Under the pieces are notes generated by a model that saw nothing but the letters and a program-made list of their open reading frames with translations, had not been told where the DNA came from and searched no databases. Shown here piece by piece: positions 1 through 7,677 of a DNA stretch of 64,000 nt. Source of the DNA: JBQTGK01 sp052400665 (lineage in GTDB: Bacteria; Bacteroidota; Bacteroidia; Bacteroidales; Marinifilaceae). A program made the translations under genes and the position numbers. Numbering within the stretch: the first letter of the stretch is position 1; every line of letters starts with the position of its first letter. The DNA lies in assembly GCA_052400665.1 (NCBI GenBank), contig JBQTGK010000017.1, one strand, 5' to 3'.

Positions 1-280
1 TCAATGCTTCTTTTTCATCAGATTTAAAACCCCATTTACGACAAAAAGTACTATCAAGCAGAACAATGGATGTATCTCCTCCAAAATCCAGTAATCCCCA
101 TCCTTCTATACTATCTTGTGCCAACATTTTCAGAAAAATTCCGTGATCAACCTTTATTGGTATCCTGTTATCAACAGAATGTTCCTGATTGGTAGTAAGC
201 TTCTCGTTGTGCTTTGTTTTAGACTGACAGGAAAAACAAAATACAATTATTATGATATACAATTTAAACCTATAACACAT
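1..280 (-). CDS. Retropepsin-like aspartyl protease lipoprotein (partial, C-terminus outside window)
   Basis: The reading frame starts at ATG 280 and runs off the left edge of the window, giving 93 residues. The N-terminus is a short basic stretch, a hydrophobic run and a Cys in FCFSCQ, which looks like a lipoprotein signal peptide, so the mature protein is probably membrane-anchored outside the cytoplasm. About 65 residues in, GWGLLDFGGDTSIVLLD resembles the D-[ST]-G active-site loop of retropepsin-like folds, as in bacterial gag-asp_proteas proteins, although the order DFGGD is not a perfect DTG. The gene follows the GG-leader peptide gene on the same strand with a hairpin between them. A role in peptide maturation or turnover is only inferred from position. 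The catalytic assignment is tentative because most of the protein is missing. Confidence 0.6.
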   Translation of the reverse strand, partial: MCYRFKLYIIIIVFCFSCQSKTKHNEKLTTNQEHSVDNRIPIKVDHGIFLKMLAQDSIEGWGLLDFGGDTSIVLLDSTFCRKWGFKSDEKEAL

Positions 281-294
281 ACATTTTTCAATAA

Positions 295-330
295 TAAAGG
301 GACTAAACACCAGATAAGGACTTAGTCCCA
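295..330 (-). terminator. Hairpin between peptide gene and lipoprotein gene
   Basis: GGGACTAA (299-306) and TTAGTCCC (322-329) form a perfect 8-bp stem with a 15-nt loop. On the minus strand it is followed by TTTATTATT. It lies after the stop of the GG peptide gene and 18 nt before the start of the lipoprotein. It may be a weak terminator, an attenuator or an RNA processing site. Confidence 0.5.
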
Positions 331-355
331 AATGATTAAACTTTATGCAACAAAC

Positions 356-562
356 TTATGGTTTTACAACAATTTGCTTTAAGTGAAATACAGAATACAA
401 TCCTCCGGCAGCATTTGCATTACCATTCGCATTTGTACTAGATCCACCTGAATCAGCATAGAAACATCCACAAGTACAAGAAGCACCACCATGCATTTTA
501 CTCATCTGCTTTTCGGATAACTTTACAGAATTTTCAAGCTTTGATAATTTTAAAGTTTTCAT
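356..562 (-). CDS. Putative RiPP precursor with GG leader and Cys-rich core
   Basis: A 68-residue peptide from ATG 562; an in-frame ATG at 604 would add 14 residues with no leader character, so the inner start is preferred. The leader MKTLKLSKLENSVKLSEKQ ends in the double glycine of MSKMHGG and resembles the Bacteroidota natural-product precursor family (TIGR04149-like), whose leaders are normally removed by C39 peptidase-transporters. The predicted core opens with ASCTCGCFYADSGG, with three Cys in CTCGC, followed by an Asn/Gly/Ala-rich stretch and a short hydrophobic end. No modification enzyme or C39 transporter lies in the window, so maturation would act in trans. Upstream on the same strand are a 17-bp palindrome and an HTH gene headed by the shared ECF-type element. 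The family call is good; the chemistry of the product is unknown. Confidence 0.7.
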   Translation of the reverse strand: MKTLKLSKLENSVKLSEKQMSKMHGGASCTCGCFYADSGGSSTNANGNANAAGGLYSVFHLKQIVVKP

Positions 563-592
563 TTTATAAAATTTAAAGCACTTCCTTCCCCC

Positions 593-609
593 TACAATTG
601 CCAATTGTA
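593..609. promoter_or_regulatory. 17-bp perfect palindrome, operator-like
   Basis: TACAATTG-C-CAATTGTA lies 30 nt upstream of the GG peptide start at 562. It is a plausible operator for a dimeric regulator, perhaps the HTH protein encoded just upstream. Binding is inferred from symmetry and position only. Confidence 0.4.
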
Positions 610-815
610 AAAGTCTTCCCGTTTAGCTAGTTTTGCCCTTGATCAGAGTAGCTCAGCTACCTAAATCGTTCCGGGTTGAGAACGGACTGTTTAAAATTCC
701 AACGGTTTTTTTATGTACATATACAAAAACTCTTCTAAACTAATAAAAGTTCATTACCAAATTGGCGCTGAACTCTATTTTAAAGAATAAACTTTACATT
801 TATCCTAATTTATAG

Positions 816-1013
816 TTAATCTAAAGTGTACGTTTTTAATTTTCTGGAATAGGGTAATGTAATTCCTTCTTCGCGAATTTCGTTTACCAAACGATTTACA
901 GAACGCTTGCAAACACCTAATTTATCAGCTAATTGCAAAGGTGTTCCTGTAGATCTGGTTTTAGCCAATTGCAATATATTTTTCTTTAGTTCTTGTTTTA
1001 CTAATTCTCTCAT
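816..1013 (-). CDS. Small winged-helix HTH protein
   Basis: A 65-residue protein that is almost entirely a helix-turn-helix unit. The segment GTPLQLADKLGVCKRSVNRL reads as the two helices of an HTH_11/DeoR-type fold, followed by a basic wing-like tail ending SRKLKTYTLD. There is no effector domain, so it is either a minimal DNA-binding regulator or the remnant of a larger one. It is the first gene downstream of the two-part ECF-type element (1045-1079), 31 nt from its GGG end, and lies about 250 bp upstream of the GG peptide gene on the same strand. I infer that it belongs to the same regulon and may act at the palindrome before the peptide gene. Function is unproven. Confidence 0.65.
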   Translation of the reverse strand: MRELVKQELKKNILQLAKTRSTGTPLQLADKLGVCKRSVNRLVNEIREEGITLPYSRKLKTYTLD

Positions 1014-1044
1014 TTATTTTTAACATTGTATATAGTTAGTGTAC

Positions 1045-1079
1045 CCCTTTATTCCGAAAAACGGCAAAAGGTAACCCTC
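1045..1079 (-). promoter_or_regulatory. ECF-type two-part promoter element, copy 1
   Basis: On the minus strand GAGGGTTACC (1079-1070) is followed after 14 nt by GGAATAAAGGG (1055-1045). The two blocks and their spacing match the copies at 14941-14975 and 19316-19350 exactly, while the spacer differs beyond its TTTT start. The layout fits a -35/-10 pair for an ECF sigma factor. It faces the HTH gene at 816-1013. Confidence 0.7.
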
Positions 1080-1196
1080 AAAAATGTTAAAATTTAAAAA
1101 TAATTTAATGTGCAATGTTAAACTAATGATGTTTATTAGGAAGCAGCTAAGTTTTTATAGGGTATTGCCTTTTATTAGTAAAGAAATGACTACAAG

Positions 1197-1252
1197 GCCA
1201 CGCAAAAGGATTAATTTCATCGAACTTCGTTTCGTGGGCAGCACTGGGGTAC
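1197..1252 (+). repeat. Palindromic repeat family, copy A
   Basis: A stretch containing TTCATCGAACTTCGTTTCGT and a following GGCAGC and GGGGTA is repeated in inverted orientation at 2212-2265 with about six differences and in deleted form at 2382-2409. Flanking arms of the CACGAAA/TTTCGTG type give it hairpin potential. It adjoins a decayed IS3-type transposase, so it may be an IS end or a small non-autonomous element. Confidence 0.5.
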
Positions 1253-1254
1253 AC

Positions 1255-1625
1255 TTTTGCATGCAATGCAAAGCAAAAAGAGGTGATTGAATTAGTGTCA
1301 ACAATTGTTGATCAATATCCAACTCCAGAATCTCTGATAATTAGATCAAACAATGGGAGTCAGTTTATAGCGCGTAATGTGAGAGATTACATTCATTTAG
1401 TCGGATTTGAATAAGAATTTACTCACGTAGCAGCACCTGAAGAAAATGCGCATATCGTGGTACTTTAAAGAGAGTGGAAGCAGGATCGGCATCGGCATTT
1501 AATTAAAAAGCTATGGAAAATAGCTTAGTATTATAAATTTTGACAGAGCATGAATCGCTCTATAAAATGAATAGTAAAAATAGAATAAAAACTCTAGGAT
1601 ATCAGGAGTCAAAACAATAGAGAAA
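1255..1625 (+). pseudogene. Decayed IS3-type transposase (integrase core remnant)
   Basis: Translation in one frame gives, from about 1280, EVIELVSTIVDQYP, then SNNGSQFIARNVRDY, then EFTHVAAPEENAHI and LIKKLWKIA, which is the typical end of an IS3-family rve domain. The frame is broken by stops at about 1411, 1466 and 1530 and beyond. The Asp normally found in DNGSQF is Asn here. No intact 5' part or orfA is present. This is a dead fragment that marks the region as accessory DNA. Confidence 0.7.
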
Positions 1626-1663
1626 GCAATTTTAAATTTCTTTTTTTTACATCATGTATTACT

Positions 1664-1915
1664 GTCTCCAAACAATTTGGAGAATGTATCACAAACTGTG
1701 TAGCACTCTCCAAATTATTTTTAGACAGCATAACAGGCTGTTTTAGTCTCTCCAAATAATTTGGAAACGCCATATCAAACTGTATTGGTCTCTCCAAAAA
1801 GTTTGGAGATAGTAAGTCCTACTGTTTTGAGCTCTCCAAAAAATTTGAAGACAGCATAACAAACTGTTTTAGTCCTTCCAAAAAGTTTGAGAAGAGTGTT
1901 CCAATATGTTCAATT
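1664..1915. repeat. Six-unit 42-bp tandem repeat
   Basis: Units begin at 1664, 1706, 1748, 1790, 1832 and 1874, exactly 42 bp apart. Each opens with CTCTCCAAA or a close variant, usually followed by a symmetric partner such as TTTGGAG, then a looser half containing ACTGT. The 42-bp period equals 14 codons, and a minus-strand frame reads SKLFGE-like units, but the frame is broken by stops. It may be the remnant of a repeat-protein gene or a DNA-level repeat. There are no CRISPR spacers: whole units are alike. Confidence 0.75.
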
Positions 1916-2211
1916 ACAAAAATCCCTTACTCCATAAGGGATACAGAAGATTTTAGTTCATGGTGGAAATTTTTGGACGAGGACTTTTTGCTTCCATCCT
2001 ACACCACGATCGGAGTGTGTAGCTAACGGTTTTTTAGCCATACAGTTGTTGGTAAAAATGAAGAAACCCATAGCTCTACAATCGAGAAATTGAAAAAGAC
2101 AGAGATACTGTTTTTGTTTTAGCTCTGGCAGAAATTCTATCTACCAGTGTTTGATGTTTTGTGAGCTAGGGTCCGCTTTTGTTTTCTAGTATAGCATTTC
2201 ATTTATACTAT

Positions 2212-2265
2212 TACCCCACGCTGCCGCACGAAACAAAGTTCGATGAAATCAATCCTTTCGTATGG
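2212..2265 (-). repeat. Palindromic repeat family, copy B
   Basis: This is the inverted-orientation relative of copy A (1197-1252): its reverse complement contains TTTCATCGAACTTTGTTTCG followed by GGCAGC and GGGGTA. A and B together bracket about 960 bp holding the IS3 remnant and the 42-bp repeats, as the ends of a decayed element might. Confidence 0.5.
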
Positions 2266-2381
2266 TTCATAAATACTTACAAAATAAACCCTTTAAGGAT
2301 TATCGAATTTATAATTTCTACTCGTAAGTACTTAGAATAAAAGATTATTTACTGTACTATTATTTACCGATTTGTTTCAAA

Positions 2382-2409
2382 GCCACACGAAAGGATTTGT
2401 GCGGCAGCC
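2382..2409. repeat. Palindromic repeat family, copy C (internally deleted)
   Basis: GCCACACGAAAGGATTTGTG plus CGGCAGCC retains both ends of the repeat but lacks the TTCATCGAACTTTG core. The remaining arms GCCACAC/GTGCGGC can pair with one mismatch. Confidence 0.4.
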
Positions 2410-2780
2410 TGAGAAATGTATTCCTTCATATAGTAAAGCACTTTAAATACAAACTATCTGCTAATGAAGAATTTCCTGTCTTGTTTTCCTATCTGATAAA
2501 AAAATGATTGCAGAAAAACACTCGAACCTGGTGACCAAGGTTTTATAGTCTTTATTAACTATTTATGATTAATAAACGAAGCCACACCAATTTTCGTCTT
2601 AATTCACTTTTCTCTTACACCCGAAATAAACTTACCTCAAATCCCATACTGAAAGGTTTATATTCATATATCAATAGAAATTAAAGACTTTTGGCATAGA
2701 AAATTATTCTTGATTGTAAGTTCAAGTGAAAAGTTTGTCTTTAAAAGTTTATTAAGCACTAGTTCTAGCTCATGTATACT

Positions 2781-3218
2781 TCAACTTTTTTGTTTCGCCT
2801 CTTTTCGAATACTTACATAAAAAAACAAAGTTAGAATCCCACAAAGAAGTCCTAAAATTCCTGATATTATGGCTGCGCCATTTAATGAGAAAACACCAGA
2901 AAGCTCTGCTCTATTAGGTTTTTGGGGATCATAATATACATCAATCAATTCATTTTTCTTATAAGCTGCAGGATACGAATAATTTGAACTTGCATATATT
3001 ATTTGCTTTCCCGTAAGCGTTTTGTAAACAACTATTGGTGCATAAACAATATCTCCCTCATCATCAGAAGATTCTATAAAATCAACCACTTTACCTGTCG
3101 TTTTTTCTGCAGTATCCATAAAGCTTTGTGTACTTAGTACCGAATATAAAGACAATCCTAATAACAAGATAGACACTCCTGCGAAGACTACTAAAACTAT
3201 TTTCAACTTTTTATCCAT
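2781..3218 (-). CDS. DUF3592 membrane protein
   Basis: A 145-residue protein with membrane segments near residues 6-28 and 112-134 and a beta-rich extracytoplasmic loop between them (TGKVVDFIESSDDEG, then VYYDPQKPNRAEL). The loop ending in YYDP-NP is characteristic of DUF3592 proteins, whose biochemical role is unknown. It is the last gene of the minus-strand cassette that starts at the TssD gene and is separated from the DUF3137 gene by about 140 bp. A membrane role next to a candidate effector makes an accessory or immunity function possible, but this is inference. Confidence 0.75.
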   Translation of the reverse strand: MDKKLKIVLVVFAGVSILLLGLSLYSVLSTQSFMDTAEKTTGKVVDFIESSDDEGDIVYAPIVVYKTLTGKQIIYASSNYSYPAAYKKNELIDVYYDPQKPNRAELSGVFSLNGAAIISGILGLLCGILTLFFYVSIRKEAKQKS

Positions 3219-3360
3219 GAACTTCTATTTTAATTATTTTTTTACTTACAATTACTATCCATAACTATAAGTTGAACTAAGATTTTATTTGCCGAGGATT
3301 ACTTCATCCTATTTTTCAAATACAATTTTCACCTGCATGTGATTCGATTGTAAACCTACC

Positions 3361-4308
3361 TTAATAAACTAAAGCTCCCTGATTAAACTCTTTAACTATA
3401 TATTTATTCATTTCTATTATAGAAACGATCTGTCGAACATCGTCAAACGTCATTCCTCCCTTTACTCTGATATTAGGCTCAAAAAAGTCGCAATCTGGAA
3501 CTAATAAATATAAATTTGATTTGGCAAAAACAATGGAAATTTCATTTTTGTATTTCAATTTATAATTAACAATAGCCTCCATTATTTGAGGTGTTAAAAG
3601 ATATCGGGCTTCAACTTGATCGGAGGTTCTAACAATAAATTCTCTCTCAAAATTGGCATTTTCCATAAATGCAATCTCAAGATCATTCTTTTTATTCTTC
3701 TGTAAACTTCTGACTACATAGCCAAGTTTTTTCTCCATTTTATCTGGAACAACAACTGTTTCTCCGTTAAATGGTTTGCTGAATTCTGCTCTGAAAAATA
3801 AACCTGAATAGAGAGTTTTTTCAGTTTTTTTATTGTTTGCATCTCTGCCTTCCTCTATGGCCGTAACCTCTGAAAATTCAAATTCAGTATCACCAATTAC
3901 TCCATGCACATAGTCCTCACCCTTAAATAGATTACACTTAGGTAAAATAACACAATTGTTATAATGCTTTTTAGAAATGTGTTTATTAGGTATATATTTC
4001 CATGATGGAGCCAAAAATTGCAACAGTTTTTTTACCACATCAGCCTTATACATGCTAGTATATGTATCATTTTTCAGCAAACCCCATGTCGTTAATGCAA
4101 ACAAAATCACAAAAAGAACAGCTCCTATAATAATATAAACAGACTCATCTATCACCCCTCCTATTAGAAAAAGTAGAATCACACTCCAAAATAACGGTTT
4201 ACTGAGCCTTTTTGATAACAAGCTAATTTTTCTATATTTCTCAAACCGTAATAATACTCCCTTTAGTTCATTCTCATAAAAATCCCGAATCTCTTTATCT
4301 GATAACAT
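3361..4308 (-). CDS. DUF3137 membrane protein
   Basis: A 315-residue protein from ATG 4308; the codon at 4314 is TTG and adds only two residues. It has an N-terminal cytoplasmic helix (LSDKEIRDFYENELKGVL), a hairpin of two membrane segments at about 38-80, and a large C-terminal domain, which is the DUF3137 layout. DUF3137 proteins commonly sit next to LemA, as here, where the LemA stop is 7 nt from this start, so the two are probably translated together. The biochemical role is not known. An envelope-associated function is inferred from topology and partner. Confidence 0.8.
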   Translation of the reverse strand: MLSDKEIRDFYENELKGVLLRFEKYRKISLLSKRLSKPLFWSVILLFLIGGVIDESVYIIIGAVLFVILFALTTWGLLKNDTYTSMYKADVVKKLLQFLAPSWKYIPNKHISKKHYNNCVILPKCNLFKGEDYVHGVIGDTEFEFSEVTAIEEGRDANNKKTEKTLYSGLFFRAEFSKPFNGETVVVPDKMEKKLGYVVRSLQKNKKNDLEIAFMENANFEREFIVRTSDQVEARYLLTPQIMEAIVNYKLKYKNEISIVFAKSNLYLLVPDCDFFEPNIRVKGGMTFDDVRQIVSIIEMNKYIVKEFNQGALVY

Positions 4309-4314
4309 ACACAA

Positions 4315-4851
4315 CTATATTAATTCTGATACTTTAACATTTTCTCTTTCTTCCTTGGTAATTGTAATTATACTTTGGGGTTTAAAACCAAGTATGATTG
4401 CAATTATATTTTGTGGAAAAACCTGAATTGCACTATTGTACCTAGTTACCATTGAATTATAAGTCCTTCTAGCTGCCGAAATTTGCATTTCAACCTCACC
4501 TAACGCCCCTTGTAGTTTAATGAAATTTTCACTTGCTTTTAATGTGGGATAACTTTCTAACATCACCATTACACTCTTCATTGTGCTGGTAAATTCCTGA
4601 TCTAAATCTTGTCTTTTATTACTTAAAACCGCAGTTCGTAATTCGGTAAGATTTACTAGCAGTTCTTTTTCATGACTAGCATATTTTTTCACTAGATGTG
4701 TAAGGTTAGGAATTAAATCAAATCGTTTCTTCAATTCTGCATCTACTGCTCCAAATGCATTATCAACATCATTTCTTCTCCTTACAAGATTATTATACAT
4801 TAAAATCAATCCAAATACTACAACTGATATTATTATAATGGTAAAACTCAT
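4315..4851 (-). CDS. lemA: LemA family protein
   Basis: A 178-residue protein with a single N-terminal membrane segment (residues 2-19) followed by YNNLVRRRNDVDNAFGAVD, the signature LemA entry into a helical bundle, and the conserved KKRFDLIPNLTHLVKKY. LemA proteins are membrane-anchored helical proteins of unknown biochemical function. Its usual partner, DUF3137, follows directly. Length and motifs match the family well, so the call is firm although the function is not. Confidence 0.9.
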   Translation of the reverse strand: MSFTIIIISVVVFGLILMYNNLVRRRNDVDNAFGAVDAELKKRFDLIPNLTHLVKKYASHEKELLVNLTELRTAVLSNKRQDLDQEFTSTMKSVMVMLESYPTLKASENFIKLQGALGEVEMQISAARRTYNSMVTRYNSAIQVFPQNIIAIILGFKPQSIITITKEERENVKVSELI

Positions 4852-4871
4852 GCGTTAGTTATTTAAATTTT

Positions 4872-5627
4872 TTAGTTATCGAAATACAACATGCCTTTAA
4901 ACTCATTTTTACCGTGCCTGGCGCCTATCGACTTCATATAATCTGCAATGGCTTGTTGATTTCGATAGGGAACTAACCACAAAGCTTCTTTGGCTTTCGG
5001 ATTGGCATACGCCTCTGCCCAATCTAATGGACTATTACCATCTAACAAACACAGGTTAATATCTGCTCCTGCCTTAACCACAGCTTTTACTGTTGCTAAG
5101 TCGCCTGCATTTATGGCATGCCACAGTACCGTACCGCCATAAGCAGGATCTCCATTTCTGGAGTTTATATCCAATCCTAAATCTACCAATACTGGTATCA
5201 TCTTCTCTCGTCCCCCATTAGCGGCTAAATGCAAAGCATTTAAATGATTTCCAGATGTGGTGGCATGAATATTTGCTCCTTTTTTAGCTAAATACTTTAC
5301 GATTTTTACAGCTTCCATTTCCATGGAATCTATTTCTCCATCTGTAAACTTCCTGAAATCTTTTAATACTGCTAAAGCTCCTGCAGCATTTAAAAAAGGG
5401 GTTTGACCATCTGAGGCAGATCCATCTATATAGTCGATCTCTGCCCCCTTATCTTCAATCAATTCTTTAACTCTGCTACACGAATTTCTCGATGCCCATG
5501 GTGTTTCTGTTTCAGCCCAATAAAAGCTATTAACTCTCCAATTACCCTTTTCTACTCTGGGGTAAAATTCTTGACCAACACATTGTGTAAATGTGAAAAT
5601 TGTAATAAAAAGTAATATTTTACGCAT
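4872..5627 (-). CDS. Ankyrin-repeat lipoprotein, possible immunity protein
   Basis: A 251-residue protein from ATG 5627, which begins MRKILLFITIFTFTQCVGQ, a lipoprotein-type signal with Cys; a longer start at 5660 overlaps the upstream gene and spoils the signal. Three to four ankyrin repeats follow, for example GNHLNALHLAANGGREKMIP and GGTVLWHAINAGDLATVK, ending in PLDWAEAY. It starts 4 nt after the stop of the 680-residue candidate effector gene, so the two are tightly coupled. Ankyrin proteins placed directly after type VI cargo genes are known to act as immunity proteins in other bacteria, and envelope placement would fit that role. The link is inference from position. Confidence 0.75.
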   Translation of the reverse strand: MRKILLFITIFTFTQCVGQEFYPRVEKGNWRVNSFYWAETETPWASRNSCSRVKELIEDKGAEIDYIDGSASDGQTPFLNAAGALAVLKDFRKFTDGEIDSMEMEAVKIVKYLAKKGANIHATTSGNHLNALHLAANGGREKMIPVLVDLGLDINSRNGDPAYGGTVLWHAINAGDLATVKAVVKAGADINLCLLDGNSPLDWAEAYANPKAKEALWLVPYRNQQAIADYMKSIGARHGKNEFKGMLYFDN

Positions 5628-5631
5628 AAAA

Positions 5632-7674
5632 TTAAAGGTTATATCTAATTTCCAATACATTATATTCTTCTAACTGTTGTCCATATGTTAACATTCCTCT
5701 AATATCTACTTTATCTCTATCTGACAAGGTTGGATTCTCTATACCTGTTATAATCTTTATAAACTCCACCTTATTCCTAGCACTCTTCAATACGGTCAAT
5801 ACGGCATCTCCTCTTTCCTTATCAGAAAAGTCATCCACCCAATCATTTAATCCGTTTCGCATATCGTAAATAAGGTTGACCTTCATTTGCCAGGTAGCAT
5901 AGTTCCAACGTGATTGATCATTTTTTGCGCTTAATACTGTAGCAATCGCCTTATTTTTAGCTTTTAACCCTTTGTAATGGGTATAGGTCGCTTTAAGAAT
6001 TATGAAACCCATATTGTATTGCTTATAGCTTGTATAACCTGGAATTAACTCATCTAGTTTATCATCTACAATTTTAAGCGATTCAAGTCCTGCTCCTGTA
6101 AAACCATCCATCTTTTCTATAAACTCCATAATCTCCCTAAACTTATCTTCTAACTCACCATACACCTCAGCTACCGTCCTTTGTAAATAAAAGCAGTTAT
6201 TCATGATGGTATGATAAAGGAGTTGGGTTGGCTTATCTAAAGCATCTGAGATATTCTTCCAATTCAGTCCATGCGCTACAGTAAGAATGAACTTGCCTAC
6301 CAATTTAGCATCCACAAATCCTTTCATGAATGTACCCCCACCAACTTTAACAACTAAGGCAATTTTTGCTTGATATCTTAATCGGCCATCAAAATATCCT
6401 ACTGCAAAAACGCCAGTAATACCAGCACCTGCAGCAACAAATCCACCAATTTCAGCACTTCCGAGCTTTTCCCATTTAGACAATTTTTCTGATTCTATAT
6501 CTTTACTCGATACTACTTCGTCACCACGATCACCAACCGTTTTCAATCGGTCACGCATTGCATCCATCACATAATCTTCAACAAACATCATGCTCATCTC
6601 AAATGTTGCTTTAGCTTCCCCTTTTGCTCCAGCAAATATATCAAGACCAGCTTGCGCTGAAGCGTTTTCCTTACCTTCCGTTACCGACAAACCTATTTCT
6701 CCAGAAACAGAAGCACAAATACCAACAAATGCAGACCCCTCTAAACCTAGAATTATTTTAAAAAATATTTCAGTATAATCATCATCAATAGCACTAGGTA
6801 ATATACTCTTACAATACTGCATTAACCCAAAACCATACTCATCGGGCAAAGCCACTGAAAAATTACCAGTACCCTCAGCTATACTAAAAGATCCACTTGC
6901 TTTTGCTGTTGCTTTTAGTTCTTTTTTATCCGTCCAATCTAACTTTGCATCTGCGGCAGCCTCAGTAGTAAATCTCAACAATTTTGCTTCAACAGAAGAA
7001 TTTATATTGTTGTTATCTTCAAAAAAATCCTTGTGTAAATCTTCATTTATCGCTTCAAATTTATCATTGATAGCCCGATCTTTACTCCAAAATTTTTTCT
7101 CTAGAATTTTAATTTCTGCAGATTTTGCAGTCTTCGCAGCTTTTTGGTTTTCAGTTTGATTGCCAGCTTCGATTTGCTGTTGAACTTGCTTTCTCCCAAA
7201 CCAGCGATTATGATTTTTTATTTTATCAGATCGTACACGAACCATTCTTTTTCCCTCAGCCCATATAATTTCAGAATGCACTTTATCACTTATATTAACA
7301 GCGCTAGTATTAATTGGCCCCTCAGATTTTAGCTCCTCTTTCTTTTCATTTATTTTTGCATCTAAATTGCTAATTATATCTGCAGCTTCATCATCGGAAG
7401 CATTAACAAACTCATCATAAATAATCAAGGTTGCTAATGCTAAATATACGCGTTCTTCTTCTTTTGCCTCATCCTCTTCTTTCTTTTGAAAAGATGCCAT
7501 ATATGGAGCAAATGCATCCATCCAATCAACTTCTTGTTGAAATGCAGCTTTTTGGTCTGTTCTAATGATACCAACCTCTTCCGTATTAATATCATACACA
7601 ACATCTCCCTGAATACTTTCGTCGTATTCATATTTTTGAGTTTGTCCTTCTATTTCTAGTTCTATATATGCCAT
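5632..7674 (-). CDS. Large protein of unknown family, candidate TssD-associated cargo/effector
   Basis: A 680-residue protein without signal peptide. It opens with a short beta-rich segment (MAYIELEIEGQTQKYEYDE), then a highly charged helical region to about residue 230, then an Ala/Gly-rich region (about 270-470) with hydrophobic stretches such as EIGGFVAAGAGITGVFAVGY, and a mixed helical C-terminus. No enzymatic motif is recognised. The gene starts 3 nt after the TssD-fusion stop and is followed after 4 nt by the ankyrin lipoprotein, an arrangement typical of tube protein, cargo and immunity. The glycine-rich middle could be membrane-active or pore-forming, but this is speculation. It could also be a structural or scaffold protein of unknown role. 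Confidence 0.6.
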   Translation of the reverse strand: MAYIELEIEGQTQKYEYDESIQGDVVYDINTEEVGIIRTDQKAAFQQEVDWMDAFAPYMASFQKKEEDEAKEEERVYLALATLIIYDEFVNASDDEAADIISNLDAKINEKKEELKSEGPINTSAVNISDKVHSEIIWAEGKRMVRVRSDKIKNHNRWFGRKQVQQQIEAGNQTENQKAAKTAKSAEIKILEKKFWSKDRAINDKFEAINEDLHKDFFEDNNNINSSVEAKLLRFTTEAAADAKLDWTDKKELKATAKASGSFSIAEGTGNFSVALPDEYGFGLMQYCKSILPSAIDDDYTEIFFKIILGLEGSAFVGICASVSGEIGLSVTEGKENASAQAGLDIFAGAKGEAKATFEMSMMFVEDYVMDAMRDRLKTVGDRGDEVVSSKDIESEKLSKWEKLGSAEIGGFVAAGAGITGVFAVGYFDGRLRYQAKIALVVKVGGGTFMKGFVDAKLVGKFILTVAHGLNWKNISDALDKPTQLLYHTIMNNCFYLQRTVAEVYGELEDKFREIMEFIEKMDGFTGAGLESLKIVDDKLDELIPGYTSYKQYNMGFIILKATYTHYKGLKAKNKAIATVLSAKNDQSRWNYATWQMKVNLIYDMRNGLNDWVDDFSDKERGDAVLTVLKSARNKVEFIKIITGIENPTLSDRDKVDIRGMLTYGQQLEEYNVLEIRYNL

Positions 7675-7677
7675 GGC

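Larger units (their letters stand above)
1916..2780. other. Non-coding accessory stretch
   Basis: No credible gene was found here apart from the two palindromic repeat copies at 2212-2265 and 2382-2409. The sequence has the look of decayed coding or mobile DNA, but nothing else could be identified. Confidence 0.5.

Noticed and set aside
116..325. A 69-codon plus-strand reading frame at the left edge
   Set aside because: It lies opposite the lipoprotein gene, whose signal peptide and aspartyl-protease-like loop are more convincing.
1609..1797. A 62-codon reading frame on the minus strand over the 42-bp repeats
   Set aside because: It arises from the repeat period being a multiple of three; neighbouring units carry stops in the same frame, there is no start context, and no protein family fits.
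1664..1915. The 42-bp repeats as a CRISPR array
   Set aside because: Whole units are alike with no unique spacers of constant length, and no cas gene is nearby.
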